Origin: Massilia eurypsychrophila | GTDB taxonomy: Bacteria > Pseudomonadota > Gammaproteobacteria > Burkholderiales > Burkholderiaceae_D | Direction of reading: 5' to 3' | DNA: 64,000 nt | NCBI RefSeq assembly: GCF_002760655.1 | Contig: NZ_PDOC01000003.1 | Span: forward strand, 124,001 to 188,000 | In this document: positions 55,181 through 63,670 of the stretch, in pieces | Layout: the number at the start of each line of letters is the position of its first letter | Numbering within the stretch: position 1 is the stretch's first letter | Translations under genes and position numbers: made by a program | The notes under the pieces: generated by a model | What the model saw: the letters and a program-made list of their open reading frames with translations, nothing else | Told to the model about the DNA's origin: nothing | Databases searched by the model: none

Positions 55181-55861
55181 TCAGTCAGTTGCGCCGGCAC
55201 GGAGCGCCTGCCGGCGCCAGGCGAGCGCCAGCAGGTCCTGCACTTCCTCGTCGCCGGTCTGGTCGAAGTGGCGGTACCACTGACTGACGGCGTGAAAGTG
55301 CTCCGGCGTGGCAAGGCAAACCATCTCGTCGACTTCGGCGGCCAGCGCTTCGACGCTTTCGGGCGGGCCGACGGGCGCCGCCACCACCAGGCGCGCTACG
55401 CCGGCGCGGCGCACTATTTCGATGGCGGCGCGCAAGGTCAAGCCGGTGGCGATGCCGTCATCGACGAGGATGACACAGCGCCCGGCCAGCGCGGGAGCGG
55501 GGCGGCCGGCGCGGTAGAGACGGTCGCGGCGGGAAATTTCGGCCAGCGCGCGCTCGCTCGCCTGCTCGACATCGTCGGCGCTGACGATGCCCGATTCGAC
55601 CAGGCCGGCCTGGAGCACGCGCACGCCGCCGGCGCCGACCGCGCCAATGGCATATTCTTCGTGGCCCGGCATGCCGAGCTTGCGCACCAGCATGACGTCA
55701 AGGTCGACGCCAAGCGCTTCGGCAATGGCGAAGCCGACCGGCACGCCGCCGCGCGGCAATGCCAGTACCAGCACGTCGGGCCGGTTGGCGTATGTCGACA
55801 GCCGCTGCGCCAGTTGTTTGCCGGCATGGCTGCGGTCCTTGAAACGGTCTGCGCTGGACAT
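55181..55861 (-). CDS. Phosphoribosyltransferase-domain protein
   Basis: 226 residues. PRTase type I fold with the PRPP-binding motif VILVDDGIATG (about residue 120), LALPRGGVPVGFAIAEALG near the start and VRKLGMPGHEEYAIGA. Such stand-alone PRTases commonly sit next to Ere-like or dienelactone-hydrolase-like genes; the base acceptor is unknown. ATG 55861 chosen over 55888. Confidence 0.82.
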   Translation of the reverse strand: MSSADRFKDRSHAGKQLAQRLSTYANRPDVLVLALPRGGVPVGFAIAEALGVDLDVMLVRKLGMPGHEEYAIGAVGAGGVRVLQAGLVESGIVSADDVEQASERALAEISRRDRLYRAGRPAPALAGRCVILVDDGIATGLTLRAAIEIVRRAGVARLVVAAPVGPPESVEALAAEVDEMVCLATPEHFHAVSQWYRHFDQTGDEEVQDLLALAWRRQALRAGATD

Positions 55862-55971
55862 CGGGCGCCTCTCGTGGAGCAAATGCATTCGACAACGATG
55901 GCGAGGGACAGTTGCAGGAATTTGATGGAAGGGCGCCGCGGCGGCGTGGCCGCGGCGCCCGGATTGGGCGC

Positions 55972-56451
55972 TTACTGGATCGTCAGCTGCCTGGCTGCGC
56001 TGGCCTGCTTCTTCGGCAAGGTCAGCCTCAGCAGGCCGTCTTCGAGCCTGGCTTCGGCGCCGGCGTCGTCGACCTCGGTGGGCAGAACGAAGCTGCGCAC
56101 GAACCTGCGGGTGATGCGCTCGCGGTGGACAACGCTTTCGCCTTCACGCTGTTCGCCTCTCTGTCCGGCCGCGGCCTCGATGGTCACGCGCGGGCCGTCG
56201 ACCGAGACCTTGACGTCTTCTTTCTTGACGCCGGGCAGTTCAGCCTCGACGCGGAATGCGTTATCGTCTTCGGCGACGTTGACGCGCGGGCTGGTCTGGC
56301 CTTGCTCCGGAAAGCGCCCGGCCGCGGCAGCCTGCGCCACCGGCGCGATGAAGTCCTCGAACATGCTTTCGACCATCCGGCCGAGCTGGTCCTCGATGGA
56401 GCTGGGACGATAGCGGGCCAGCGGCGAACCTGTCCTTCTGGTGAGATTCAT
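55972..56451 (-). CDS. Hsp20/alpha-crystallin small heat-shock protein
   Basis: 159 residues from ATG 56451 (GGGGG just upstream; the frame is open to 56541). Alpha-crystallin domain at about 50-150 with FRVEAELPGVKKEDVKVSVD, and the A-x-x-x-x-G-x-L motif as ARLEDGLLRLTLPK. It holds unfolding proteins under stress. First gene of the set with the PRTase and Ere-like genes. I saw no ROSE-like thermosensor or CIRCE hairpin upstream. Confidence 0.9.
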   Translation of the reverse strand: MNLTRRTGSPLARYRPSSIEDQLGRMVESMFEDFIAPVAQAAAAGRFPEQGQTSPRVNVAEDDNAFRVEAELPGVKKEDVKVSVDGPRVTIEAAAGQRGEQREGESVVHRERITRRFVRSFVLPTEVDDAGAEARLEDGLLRLTLPKKQASAARQLTIQ

Positions 56452-56567
56452 GGCAACCCCCTCGATATCAAGTGTTGATGGGCGTGACACGACGCGCCGC
56501 GCCCGCACTGTCGTTATATGACAGGCGAGCGGGGTTTTCAAGAGGCGCGGGGAGTGCTGCGGCGGCG

Positions 56568-57407
56568 TCAGCCGAGGTTTTCACGGTGGAAGCGCAGGTG
56601 GTCCTCCATGAAGGTGGAGATGAAATAATAGCCGTGGTCGTAGCCGGCGTGGCGGCGCAATTCGAGCCGCTGGCCGGCCAGGGCGCAGGCGCTTTCAAAC
56701 ACCTCGGGTCGCAGCTGGGTGGCGAGGAACTTGTCGCCGAGGCCCTGGTCGATCAGGATGCCTTGCGGGAAGGGCGCCTGCATCATGCGCATCAGCTCGC
56801 TTGCGTCGTAGCGGCTCCATGCTTCCGGATCGACGCCGAGATATCCAGCGAACGCTTTTTCGCCCCACGGGCACAGCGTGGGGGCGGCGATCGGCGCGAA
56901 GGCCGAGACCGAGCGGAACAGGTCCGGGTTGCGCAGCGCCAGCACCAGCGCGCCGTGGCCGCCCATCGAGTGGCCGAAAATGCCGATGCGCTCGGCGTCG
57001 ACCGGCAGGGTGCGCAGCACCAGCGCGTGCAGCTCGAGGATGTAACTGTACATGCGGTAATGCTGGCGCCACGGTTCGGTGGTGGCGTCGACGTAGAAGC
57101 CGGCGCCCGCGCCGAAGTCCCAGGCGTCCGTTTCCCCGGCCACGCCGGCGTCGCGCGGGCTGGTGTCGGGCGCGATCAGGATCATGCCTTCGCGCGCGGC
57201 GTAGCGCTGGGCGCCGCCCTTGGTCGGGAAGGTTTCTTCGTTGCAGGTCAGGCCGGCGAGGTAGAACATGGCCGGCAGCAGGGCGCCTGGCGCCACCCGC
57301 GGCAAGAATACCGAGAAGCGCATCGGCAGGCCGATGGCGGTCGAATCGTGGCGATAAAAGCGTTGCACCCCGCCAAAGCAGGCGTGTTCGCTGATGAGTT
57401 CTGGCAT
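56568..57407 (-). CDS. fghA: S-formylglutathione hydrolase
   Basis: 279 residues from ATG 57407 with GGAAA upstream. Esterase-D family: LPAMFYLAGLTCNEETFPTKGG (oxyanion region), the nucleophile elbow GHSMGGHGALV, YLGVDPEAW and the late YDHGYYFISTF with the catalytic His. It hydrolyses S-formylglutathione in glutathione-dependent formaldehyde removal. The dehydrogenase partner is not in the window. Confidence 0.92.
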   Translation of the reverse strand: MPELISEHACFGGVQRFYRHDSTAIGLPMRFSVFLPRVAPGALLPAMFYLAGLTCNEETFPTKGGAQRYAAREGMILIAPDTSPRDAGVAGETDAWDFGAGAGFYVDATTEPWRQHYRMYSYILELHALVLRTLPVDAERIGIFGHSMGGHGALVLALRNPDLFRSVSAFAPIAAPTLCPWGEKAFAGYLGVDPEAWSRYDASELMRMMQAPFPQGILIDQGLGDKFLATQLRPEVFESACALAGQRLELRRHAGYDHGYYFISTFMEDHLRFHRENLG

Positions 57408-57474
57408 ACGGCATTTCCGGATCGTGGTCGAGTGCGAAGTATGCCTTGCCGGCGCGATCTTTGCCAACCCGCCG

Positions 57475-58038
57475 CTAAGCGCGCCCGGGCACAGCGAGCT
57501 GGCGGGCAACGGCGGCGCGGATGGCGTCGAAGTCGTCGGCGGTGTCTTGCAGTTCGGCCGCCAGCACGGTGTAGCGGGCGCGCATTGCCAGTTCGGCCGG
57601 CGTCTGCTGGCCCGGCAGGCGCGGCGCCATCGACGCGAACGTGAAGATGTTGATGGCGTAGTCGCGCGTGGCCAGGCCCCAGGTGCCGATCCGTACGCCC
57701 GCGTACAGCAACTTGCTGTCCATCAGCGCGCAGCCGCCGGCGGCACAGGCGAAATAAAACATCGTGTCGGCGTCGTCGCGCAGCACGCCGGGCATCTGGA
57801 CGGCGAAGTCATGGACGATGGCGGCGCGCCGGTATTTGCCGGTGTACGGGCTGCCGACGGAGCTCCAGAGGGTGCGCGGAATGCTGGCGCCGTTGGTAAT
57901 GCCGCCCTTCGGCGCATCCCAGCGCCGCCCTTGCGGGTCGGTGTACCAGAACGCTTCGAGCATGCGCATGTTGCTGTCGTCGACCTCGTTAGATAACCAT
58001 TCGGTCTTGGGATTTCCGGAAAAGCTGCCATACAGCAT
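57475..58038 (-). CDS. DUF1353-domain protein
   Basis: 187 residues. The DUF1353 signature is clear: WDAPKGGITNGASIPRTLWS, GSPYTGKYRRAAIVHDFAVQ, and a following helix with Asp/Met (LRDDADTMFYFA). DUF1353 occurs both in phage genes and as chromosomal singletons; function unknown. No phage genes lie around it. Confidence 0.8.
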   Translation of the reverse strand: MLYGSFSGNPKTEWLSNEVDDSNMRMLEAFWYTDPQGRRWDAPKGGITNGASIPRTLWSSVGSPYTGKYRRAAIVHDFAVQMPGVLRDDADTMFYFACAAGGCALMDSKLLYAGVRIGTWGLATRDYAINIFTFASMAPRLPGQQTPAELAMRARYTVLAAELQDTADDFDAIRAAVARQLAVPGRA

Positions 58039-58113
58039 GGTGAGTCACCTCCCTGGCGCCAGTACAGCACGGCTGGGAGGAAGGCACGATGGGCTGGCGC
58101 AAAGGCCGGTGTG

Positions 58114-58698
58114 TCAGACCAGTTGCAGTGCGCCAAGCACGGCGCCGACGCCGAGCAGCCACAGCAGGTGGATCTTCGTGCGCCAGATGACCAGGCCGCT
58201 GGCCACCGCCAGCAGCCACAGCGGCCAGTCGTGGCCGGCATCGCGGCCGGCGGCGCCAAGGATGAAGCTGGTCGACAGCAGCAGCGCGATGACGATCGGC
58301 GCCATGCCCTGCTTGAACGCACGCACCGCGCGCAACTCGCGGTTGCGGTGGCCCCACTGCGCCGCGACATAGGTCAGCACCGTCGACGGAATCATGATGC
58401 CGAGCATGGTCACGGCCACGCCGAGCAGGGCGGCGGTCATGCTGCCGGCATTCAGGCCGACGTGCCAGCCCATCAGCGCGACGAACAGCACGTTGGGGCC
58501 GGGCGCGGCCTGCGCCAGCGCGATCGACTCGTTGAACTGGGCCTGGGTCAGCCACTGGTGCTGCTCGACGAGGAAGCGGTGCATTTCCGGCGTGGTGGAG
58601 ATGGCGCCGCCGACCGACATCAGCGACAGCATCAGGTAGTGGCCGAACAGATTCGCCCAGTCGGCCCAGCTGAGCACCAGGTGCAGCGGCGCGTTCAT
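58114..58698 (-). CDS. Chromate transporter family protein, second half
   Basis: 194 residues, about five membrane segments, with the Chr motif GGAISTTPEMHRFLVEQHQW and AQAAPGPNVLFVALMGW. It is one of two half-length ChrA domains; its start overlaps the stop of the first half (58695) by four bases. The pair should form an antiparallel heterodimer that exports chromate, or another anion. Confidence 0.85.
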   Translation of the reverse strand: MNAPLHLVLSWADWANLFGHYLMLSLMSVGGAISTTPEMHRFLVEQHQWLTQAQFNESIALAQAAPGPNVLFVALMGWHVGLNAGSMTAALLGVAVTMLGIMIPSTVLTYVAAQWGHRNRELRAVRAFKQGMAPIVIALLLSTSFILGAAGRDAGHDWPLWLLAVASGLVIWRTKIHLLWLLGVGAVLGALQLV

Positions 58699-59306
58699 GG
58701 CTTGAGCCTGCGATAGGTCAGCACACAGCTGACGCCGCCCAGGCCGAACAGCACGTAGATGAGGGGCACTTGCAGCAGCGCCACCAGCACGAAGCCGGTG
58801 GCGGCGATGGCCGCGCCCCATGCCAGCGGCATGGGATTGCGCGCCAGAGCGCCGGTGAGCTTGAGGCCGGCGGCGCCGATCAGCCCGGCCGAGACGGCCG
58901 CCATGCCGCGCAGTGCGCCGGCGACGTGCGGATCGGACGCGACCTGGGCATGCAGCAAGGCCAGCAGCAGGATCAGCACCAGCGGCACCGCCAGCATGCC
59001 GGCCAGCGCCGCCATGGCGCCGGCCAGGCCGAAGTAGCGTCCGCCGATCATCATCGACAGGTTGACCACGTTGGGCCCCGGCATGACCTGTGCTACGGCC
59101 CAGTCCTCGATGAATTCGTCCGGCGTCAGCCAGCCCTTGCGCTCGACCAGTTCGCGCTGGACGACGGCGAGCACGCCGCCGAAGCCCTGCAGCGCAAGCC
59201 ATGTGAAGGAAACGAACAGGTCGGTCAGCGACAGCGGCGCGGGCCGCGGAGGAGAAGGCGCGGGGATCATACGTTCATTATCGCGTGCGTGCGCAGTGCT
59301 GTCCAT
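58695..59306 (-). CDS. Chromate transporter family protein, first half
   Basis: 203 residues from ATG 59306 (ATG 59270 also possible). Five or six membrane segments with TWLALQGFGGVLAVVQRELV, ERKGWLTPDEF and AVAQVMPGPNVVNLSMMIG, the Chr-domain motifs. It works with the downstream half-length protein. No chrB-type regulator adjoins. Confidence 0.85.
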   Translation of the reverse strand: MDSTAHARDNERMIPAPSPPRPAPLSLTDLFVSFTWLALQGFGGVLAVVQRELVERKGWLTPDEFIEDWAVAQVMPGPNVVNLSMMIGGRYFGLAGAMAALAGMLAVPLVLILLLALLHAQVASDPHVAGALRGMAAVSAGLIGAAGLKLTGALARNPMPLAWGAAIAATGFVLVALLQVPLIYVLFGLGGVSCVLTYRRLKP

Positions 59307-59506
59307 GCCGGTCAGAATCCACTTTGCCGTGGTGGACGTCGCGTACGGCGCCTGCTTTCGGATGGTGTTAGTGTGCACCTCAGGGGCTGATGAGGTCGCT
59401 AAAATAAAATGCAAACTCGATGGGAATGTGACATTGACTTTACAATTTATTGTTGGATACTCGGTAGGCAATCCGCGCCCCCGTTTTTACAACTGAAGGA
59501 ACCGCG

Positions 59507-59734
59507 ATGACTCAAGTCCCCAATCCGATGGCAGGCAATCTTGCCTTGGATGAAACAACTTATGAGCGGCGCGACGTACGTAGTCGCGATATCGTTGACC
59601 ATGCCATTTCCGTGCAGGAAACGCACAACACCATGTCAGCGCTGGAATACATGAAGTCCCATGATGTTGCCGCAGAGGTCATCGAGCGCGTGCTGCTCGG
59701 TCCGGACCGCCGCCGCGCCATCGAAGCGTATTAA
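59507..59734 (+). CDS. Small hypothetical protein
   Basis: 75 residues with a good ribosome site (AAGGAA) before ATG 59507. Soluble and helical; central TYERRDVRSRDIVDHAISVQE and a C-terminal helix VAAEVIERVLLGPDRRRAIE. No family recognised. Stand-alone. Confidence 0.6.
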   Translation: MTQVPNPMAGNLALDETTYERRDVRSRDIVDHAISVQETHNTMSALEYMKSHDVAAEVIERVLLGPDRRRAIEAY

Positions 59735-59887
59735 GCGCGTTTTTTACGGCGCCGCGCGCGCCCGGCATCATGTGAAAATGATATCGAATTCGGTCCTGTT
59801 CAGAACGTCAGGCAGGCGCGGTTATACACAAAAAAGTCCCGCAAGAATTGTCGAGATATTTTTTCGCGTTTTCTCCATTGACTTTGT

Positions 59888-60030
59888 AAGTCATTGATTT
59901 TAATCAGACTATTAAGTGCCTTCCGAACGGGCATTTTGTTGAAACCCGCATCGTTACAGGCTTGCGCGATGTCAAGGGCGGCTTATCCACAAAGTTATGC
60001 ACAACTGCTGTGGATATCTGAAAAAGTGCT
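59888..60030. repeat. DnaA-box-bearing element, copy 1
   Basis: About 140 bases that recur, with changes, at 63338-63480. Shared parts include TTGATTTT, GAACGGGCATTTTGTTGAAA, and a block with three DnaA-box-like 9-mers: TTATCCACA (59983-59991), TTATGCACA (59995-60003) and TGTGGATAT (60009-60017, opposite strand, one mismatch). Box starts are spaced 12 and 14 bases, as in copy 2. The stretch 59735-60193 holds no gene. Confidence 0.72.
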
Positions 60031-60193
60031 TTAGAAACGGCCACTTACGTGAATCGGCATGGATTGACGGGCGATTGCGGCGGGAACCGGCTGGCGTTTG
60101 TGGCGGCGATTTTCTAAAAATACCCGGAATATGCTTGCGCCAGACAACTGGACGGATGTACAGTGGTATTCCTTTCCAGTTTGAATGCTTGCC

Positions 60194-62284
60194 ATGTCCG
60201 TCGTCGCTGTGCCTGTCGCTCCCGATGACCCGTACGCCAGCCTGAACCGCGAGCAGCGGGCGGCCGTCGAGCACGATATCGGCGCCCAGGAAGGCGTGTC
60301 GCGGCCGTTGCTGGTCATCGCCGGCGCCGGTTCCGGCAAGACCAGCACGCTGGCGCACCGGGTTGCCCGGCTGATCCAGAGCGGCGCCGATCCGCAGCGC
60401 ATCTTGCTGCTGACGTTTTCCCGGCGCGCCGCCAGCGAAATGACGCATCGCGCCGGCAGCGTGCTGCACCGCGTGCTCGGTTTGCGCGGCAGCCAGGCGC
60501 CGACCAGCCTGCCGTGGGCCGGCACCTTCCACAGCATCGGCGCGCGCCTGCTGCGCCAGTATGCCGGCCGCATCGGGCTGGAAGAATCGTTCACCATCCA
60601 TGACCGCGGCGATTCGGAAGACCTGATGGGAATGGTGCGCCATGACATCGGCCTGACGCAGACGCAGAAACGTTTCCCGCTGAAGGGCACTTGCCTGTCG
60701 ATCTATTCGCGCGTGGTCAACAGCCGCGACCCGCTGCCGCTGGTGTTGCAGAGCACTTTCCCTTGGTGTAACGAATGGGAAGAGGAATTGAAGACGCTGT
60801 TCGGCGCCTACGTCGACGCCAAGCAGGAACAGAACGTGCTCGACTACGACGACCTGCTGCTGTTCTGGTCGGAGATGGCGGCCGATCCGGAGCTTGGCGT
60901 CGAACTGGGTGAGCTGTTCGACCACGTGCTGGTCGACGAGTACCAGGATACCAACCGGCTGCAGGCGGCGATCATCACCGGCATGAAGCCCGACGGGCGC
61001 GGCGTGATGGTGGTCGGCGACGATGCCCAGTCGATCTATTCGTTTCGCGGCGCCACCGTGCGCAACATCCTCGACTTTCCGAAACAGTTTTCGCAGCCGG
61101 CGCAGATGATCACGCTGGACCGCAACTACCGGTCGACGCAGCCTATCCTGGATGCATCGAACGCCGTCATCGATGCGGCGCTGGAGCGGCACGCCAAGAA
61201 CCTGTGGACCGACAAGGTGTCGACCGCGCTGCCGCAACTGGTGCTGATTCCCGATGAGGCCGAGCAGGCGCGCTGGGTGTGCAACCGTATCCTCGAGCAT
61301 CGCGAGGCCGGTATCGCGCTGACGGCGCAGGCGGTGTTGTTTCGGGCCGCCAGCCACAGTGCCGCGCTCGAGCTCGAACTCATCCGACGCAATATTCCAT
61401 TCGTTAAATTTGGCGGCCTGAAGTTTCTGGAGGCGTCGCACATCAAGGACGTGCTGGCGGTGCTGCGCTTTGCGCAAAATCCGAGCGGGCGCCTGGCCGG
61501 CTTCCGCGTGGCGCAACTGATTCCCGGCATCGGCCCGGCGAACGCCGCCAAGTTGCTCGACGCGGTCGGCGAAGCGGCCGAGCCGGTGCTGGCGGTGGAG
61601 CAGTTTGTCGCGCCGACCAAAAGCAGCGGCGACTGGCAGGAATTTGTCGACCTGTTCCGCGCGCTGCGCACGCCAGGGCTGCGCTGGCCGGCCGACATCG
61701 AGCTGGTCAAGAACTGGTACATGCCGCATCTTGAGCGCATGCACGACGACGCGCAGGTGCGTGCGGCCGATGTCGAGCAACTCGCCGCACTTGCCGGCGG
61801 CTACGGCACGCGCGAAAACTTCCTCGCCGAAATCACGCTCGATCCGCCGGAAGCGACCAGCGACCGCGCCGGACCGCCGTTGCTCGACGAGGATTACGTG
61901 ATCCTGTCGACCATTCATTCGTCGAAGGGGCAGGAGTGGAAATCGGTGCACGTACTCAACGTGGTCGATGGTTGCATCCCGTCCGACATGAGCACTGGCA
62001 ACGCCGATGACATCGAGGAGGAACGACGCCTGTTGTATGTGGCTATGACGCGTGCCAAGGAGCATTTGCACCTGGTGGTGCCGAACCGCTTCTTCATCAA
62101 GCAGCAGGCGCAGATGGGCGATCGTCATGTGTACGCCGCGCGCAGCCGCTTCATCAGTCCAGCGATGCTGAAGCATTTCGAGGAGTGCGTGTGGATCACC
62201 GCGGATACGCAAAAAAGCCGCAAGCCGATGCCCGACAGCGTGCGCATGCTGGTGCGCGATCGCGCCCGCAAGGCGTGGAAGTAG
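60194..62284 (+). CDS. UvrD/Rep-family superfamily 1 DNA helicase
   Basis: 696 residues from ATG 60194. SF1 motifs in order: Q motif (LNREQRAAV), Walker A (IAGAGSGKTSTLAHRVARL), Ia (LTFSRRAASEM), II (VDEYQDTN), III (GDDAQSIYSFRGA), IV (LDRNYRST), V (LSTIHSSKGQEW) and VI (EEERRLLYVAMTRAKEHLHL). A 3'-5' helicase for repair or replication restart. It is not a close UvrD or Rep orthologue by length or C-terminus. It lies immediately right of the DnaA-box element. Confidence 0.92.
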   Translation: MSVVAVPVAPDDPYASLNREQRAAVEHDIGAQEGVSRPLLVIAGAGSGKTSTLAHRVARLIQSGADPQRILLLTFSRRAASEMTHRAGSVLHRVLGLRGSQAPTSLPWAGTFHSIGARLLRQYAGRIGLEESFTIHDRGDSEDLMGMVRHDIGLTQTQKRFPLKGTCLSIYSRVVNSRDPLPLVLQSTFPWCNEWEEELKTLFGAYVDAKQEQNVLDYDDLLLFWSEMAADPELGVELGELFDHVLVDEYQDTNRLQAAIITGMKPDGRGVMVVGDDAQSIYSFRGATVRNILDFPKQFSQPAQMITLDRNYRSTQPILDASNAVIDAALERHAKNLWTDKVSTALPQLVLIPDEAEQARWVCNRILEHREAGIALTAQAVLFRAASHSAALELELIRRNIPFVKFGGLKFLEASHIKDVLAVLRFAQNPSGRLAGFRVAQLIPGIGPANAAKLLDAVGEAAEPVLAVEQFVAPTKSSGDWQEFVDLFRALRTPGLRWPADIELVKNWYMPHLERMHDDAQVRAADVEQLAALAGGYGTRENFLAEITLDPPEATSDRAGPPLLDEDYVILSTIHSSKGQEWKSVHVLNVVDGCIPSDMSTGNADDIEEERRLLYVAMTRAKEHLHLVVPNRFFIKQQAQMGDRHVYAARSRFISPAMLKHFEECVWITADTQKSRKPMPDSVRMLVRDRARKAWK

Positions 62285-62290
62285 GGCGGA

Positions 62291-63181
62291 TCAGGCTGGC
62301 GGCAGGGGAGTGGCGACGGCAATGTAGTGCTGCGGGGCGCCTTGCGAATTGTTGATGGCCAGCACCGAGCAGTGCAGGCGGCTGGGGCCGGCGGGCAGCG
62401 TGGTATCGACGCCGCCGGTCCAGGAACCGTCGCGCGCCAGGGTTTCGCGGATATCGTTGACGATCGTTTCCGGAAATGGCTGGCGATGGACCGCATGCAA
62501 GTCGCGGCCGCGCAGTTGCTCAGGGGCGAGGCCGGTGAGCTGGCAGAACAGCGGGTTAGCGTCGAGTATGCGGCCGCTGAGATCGAGCGTGAGCACCATC
62601 GCGTGGTGGTCGACCGCGGCCTGGACTTGGCGGGCCCGGTCGAGTTCGGCCAGCGCGTCATCGCGGGCCTGAGCGGCCGCCGCAAGGGTTGCGTAGGCGC
62701 GCAGCGAAGCGATAACGGTGGTGAACAATTTGCGCGTCGTGAGATCGGTTTTGCTCCAGAAATCGCTGACGTCGTAATCGACGATGATGCTGTGCTCGAG
62801 TGCCTGGCCAGGCTGGCCGGTGCGCAAGACGATACGGACGAGGTCGTTGTGCAAGGTTTCGCGTACCTGGCGCGCGAAGCGCAGGCCAGCGTCGGGCGTT
62901 TCCATCATGACGTCGAGCAGGATCAGGGCGACGTCGGGGGTATCACGAAGCTTGGCCAGCGCTTCCTTTGCCGAGTAGGCGTGGAAAAAGCTGAGGCGGC
63001 GACCAAGAAAGTTGGTGGTGCTGAGTGCGAATTTGGTGACGACGTGCACATCGACATCATCGTCGACGATCAGGATGCGCCAAGGCGCCGGCTCTGCCGC
63101 GTTGACGCCGGCCGACGACGCTTCCTCATCATTGAGGAACATGTCCGGCTCATCTTCATCGACATGATCGGTTGCTCGCAT
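62291..63181 (-). CDS. Receiver-PAS protein (response regulator without an output domain)
   Basis: 296 residues. The receiver domain (about 35-160) has an acidic pocket (VDDDVDVH), phospho-Asp in LILLDVMMETPDAGL, a switch Thr (RIVLRTGQPG) and the conserved Lys in DFWSKTDLT. This pattern is usually followed by DUF3369. Here a coiled coil (about 175-200) and a PAS domain (about 195-290, ANPLFCQLTGLAPEQLRG) follow, and the protein ends without kinase, GGDEF or DNA-binding output. It converges on the helicase gene, six bases apart. Confidence 0.82.
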   Translation of the reverse strand: MRATDHVDEDEPDMFLNDEEASSAGVNAAEPAPWRILIVDDDVDVHVVTKFALSTTNFLGRRLSFFHAYSAKEALAKLRDTPDVALILLDVMMETPDAGLRFARQVRETLHNDLVRIVLRTGQPGQALEHSIIVDYDVSDFWSKTDLTTRKLFTTVIASLRAYATLAAAAQARDDALAELDRARQVQAAVDHHAMVLTLDLSGRILDANPLFCQLTGLAPEQLRGRDLHAVHRQPFPETIVNDIRETLARDGSWTGGVDTTLPAGPSRLHCSVLAINNSQGAPQHYIAVATPLPPA

Positions 63182-63337
63182 CTGCCAACACTAAGTCAGT
63201 GCGGGCGCTTTGTCAAAGCAATTCCCGGTGCATGAAACAGGCTGCTGAGCTGCAATTTTCGGCGACTTATCCCCTGTTGTAGGAATTTGTAGGAATATGC
63301 CGCATAAGATGTGGATTGGGAAAACGTTGACGAACGC

Positions 63338-63480
63338 AAGTCGTTGATTTTGTTGGTTATTAATTTTGCCTTCAGAACGGGCATTTTGTTGAAAACCATG
63401 TGAATACGGGGCTTCCGGGACGTCGGAAGTGCCTTATCCACAACGTTATCCACAGTTCGTGTGGATATCCAGAAAAGCTG
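63338..63480. repeat. DnaA-box-bearing element, copy 2
   Basis: Related to 59888-60030. Boxes: TTATCCACA (63434-63442), TTATCCACA (63446-63454) and TGTGGATAT (63460-63468). The same 12- and 14-base spacing and the same GAACGGGCATTTTGTTGAAA lead. The gene-free stretch 63182-63670 is AT-richer than the rest of the window and contains no other recognisable element. Confidence 0.72.
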
Positions 63481-63670
63481 AATAAAATCCGTGGGTTAGC
63501 GGTCGCCGGACTACGCGCGTCCAACTGGCATAGAGGATCGCATTGTGCCTTTATGGCACTTTTCGTTTCCACTGCGTAAATTCCGTGTCAAAATAGCTTG
63601 CATCAATTTTCATCACATTTGTCACGATATGAGTAAGTTTGATTGATCGCGACACGTCGCCCGGCAAATT

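Noticed and set aside
59894-59907. FNR-box-like TTGATTTTAATCAG
   Set aside because: One mismatch, in an AT-rich repeat element, and no gene starts at a suitable distance; the second copy of the element does not keep it.
59972-62212. A 746-codon antisense open frame over the helicase
   Set aside because: Shadow of the UvrD-like gene; no recognisable domain.
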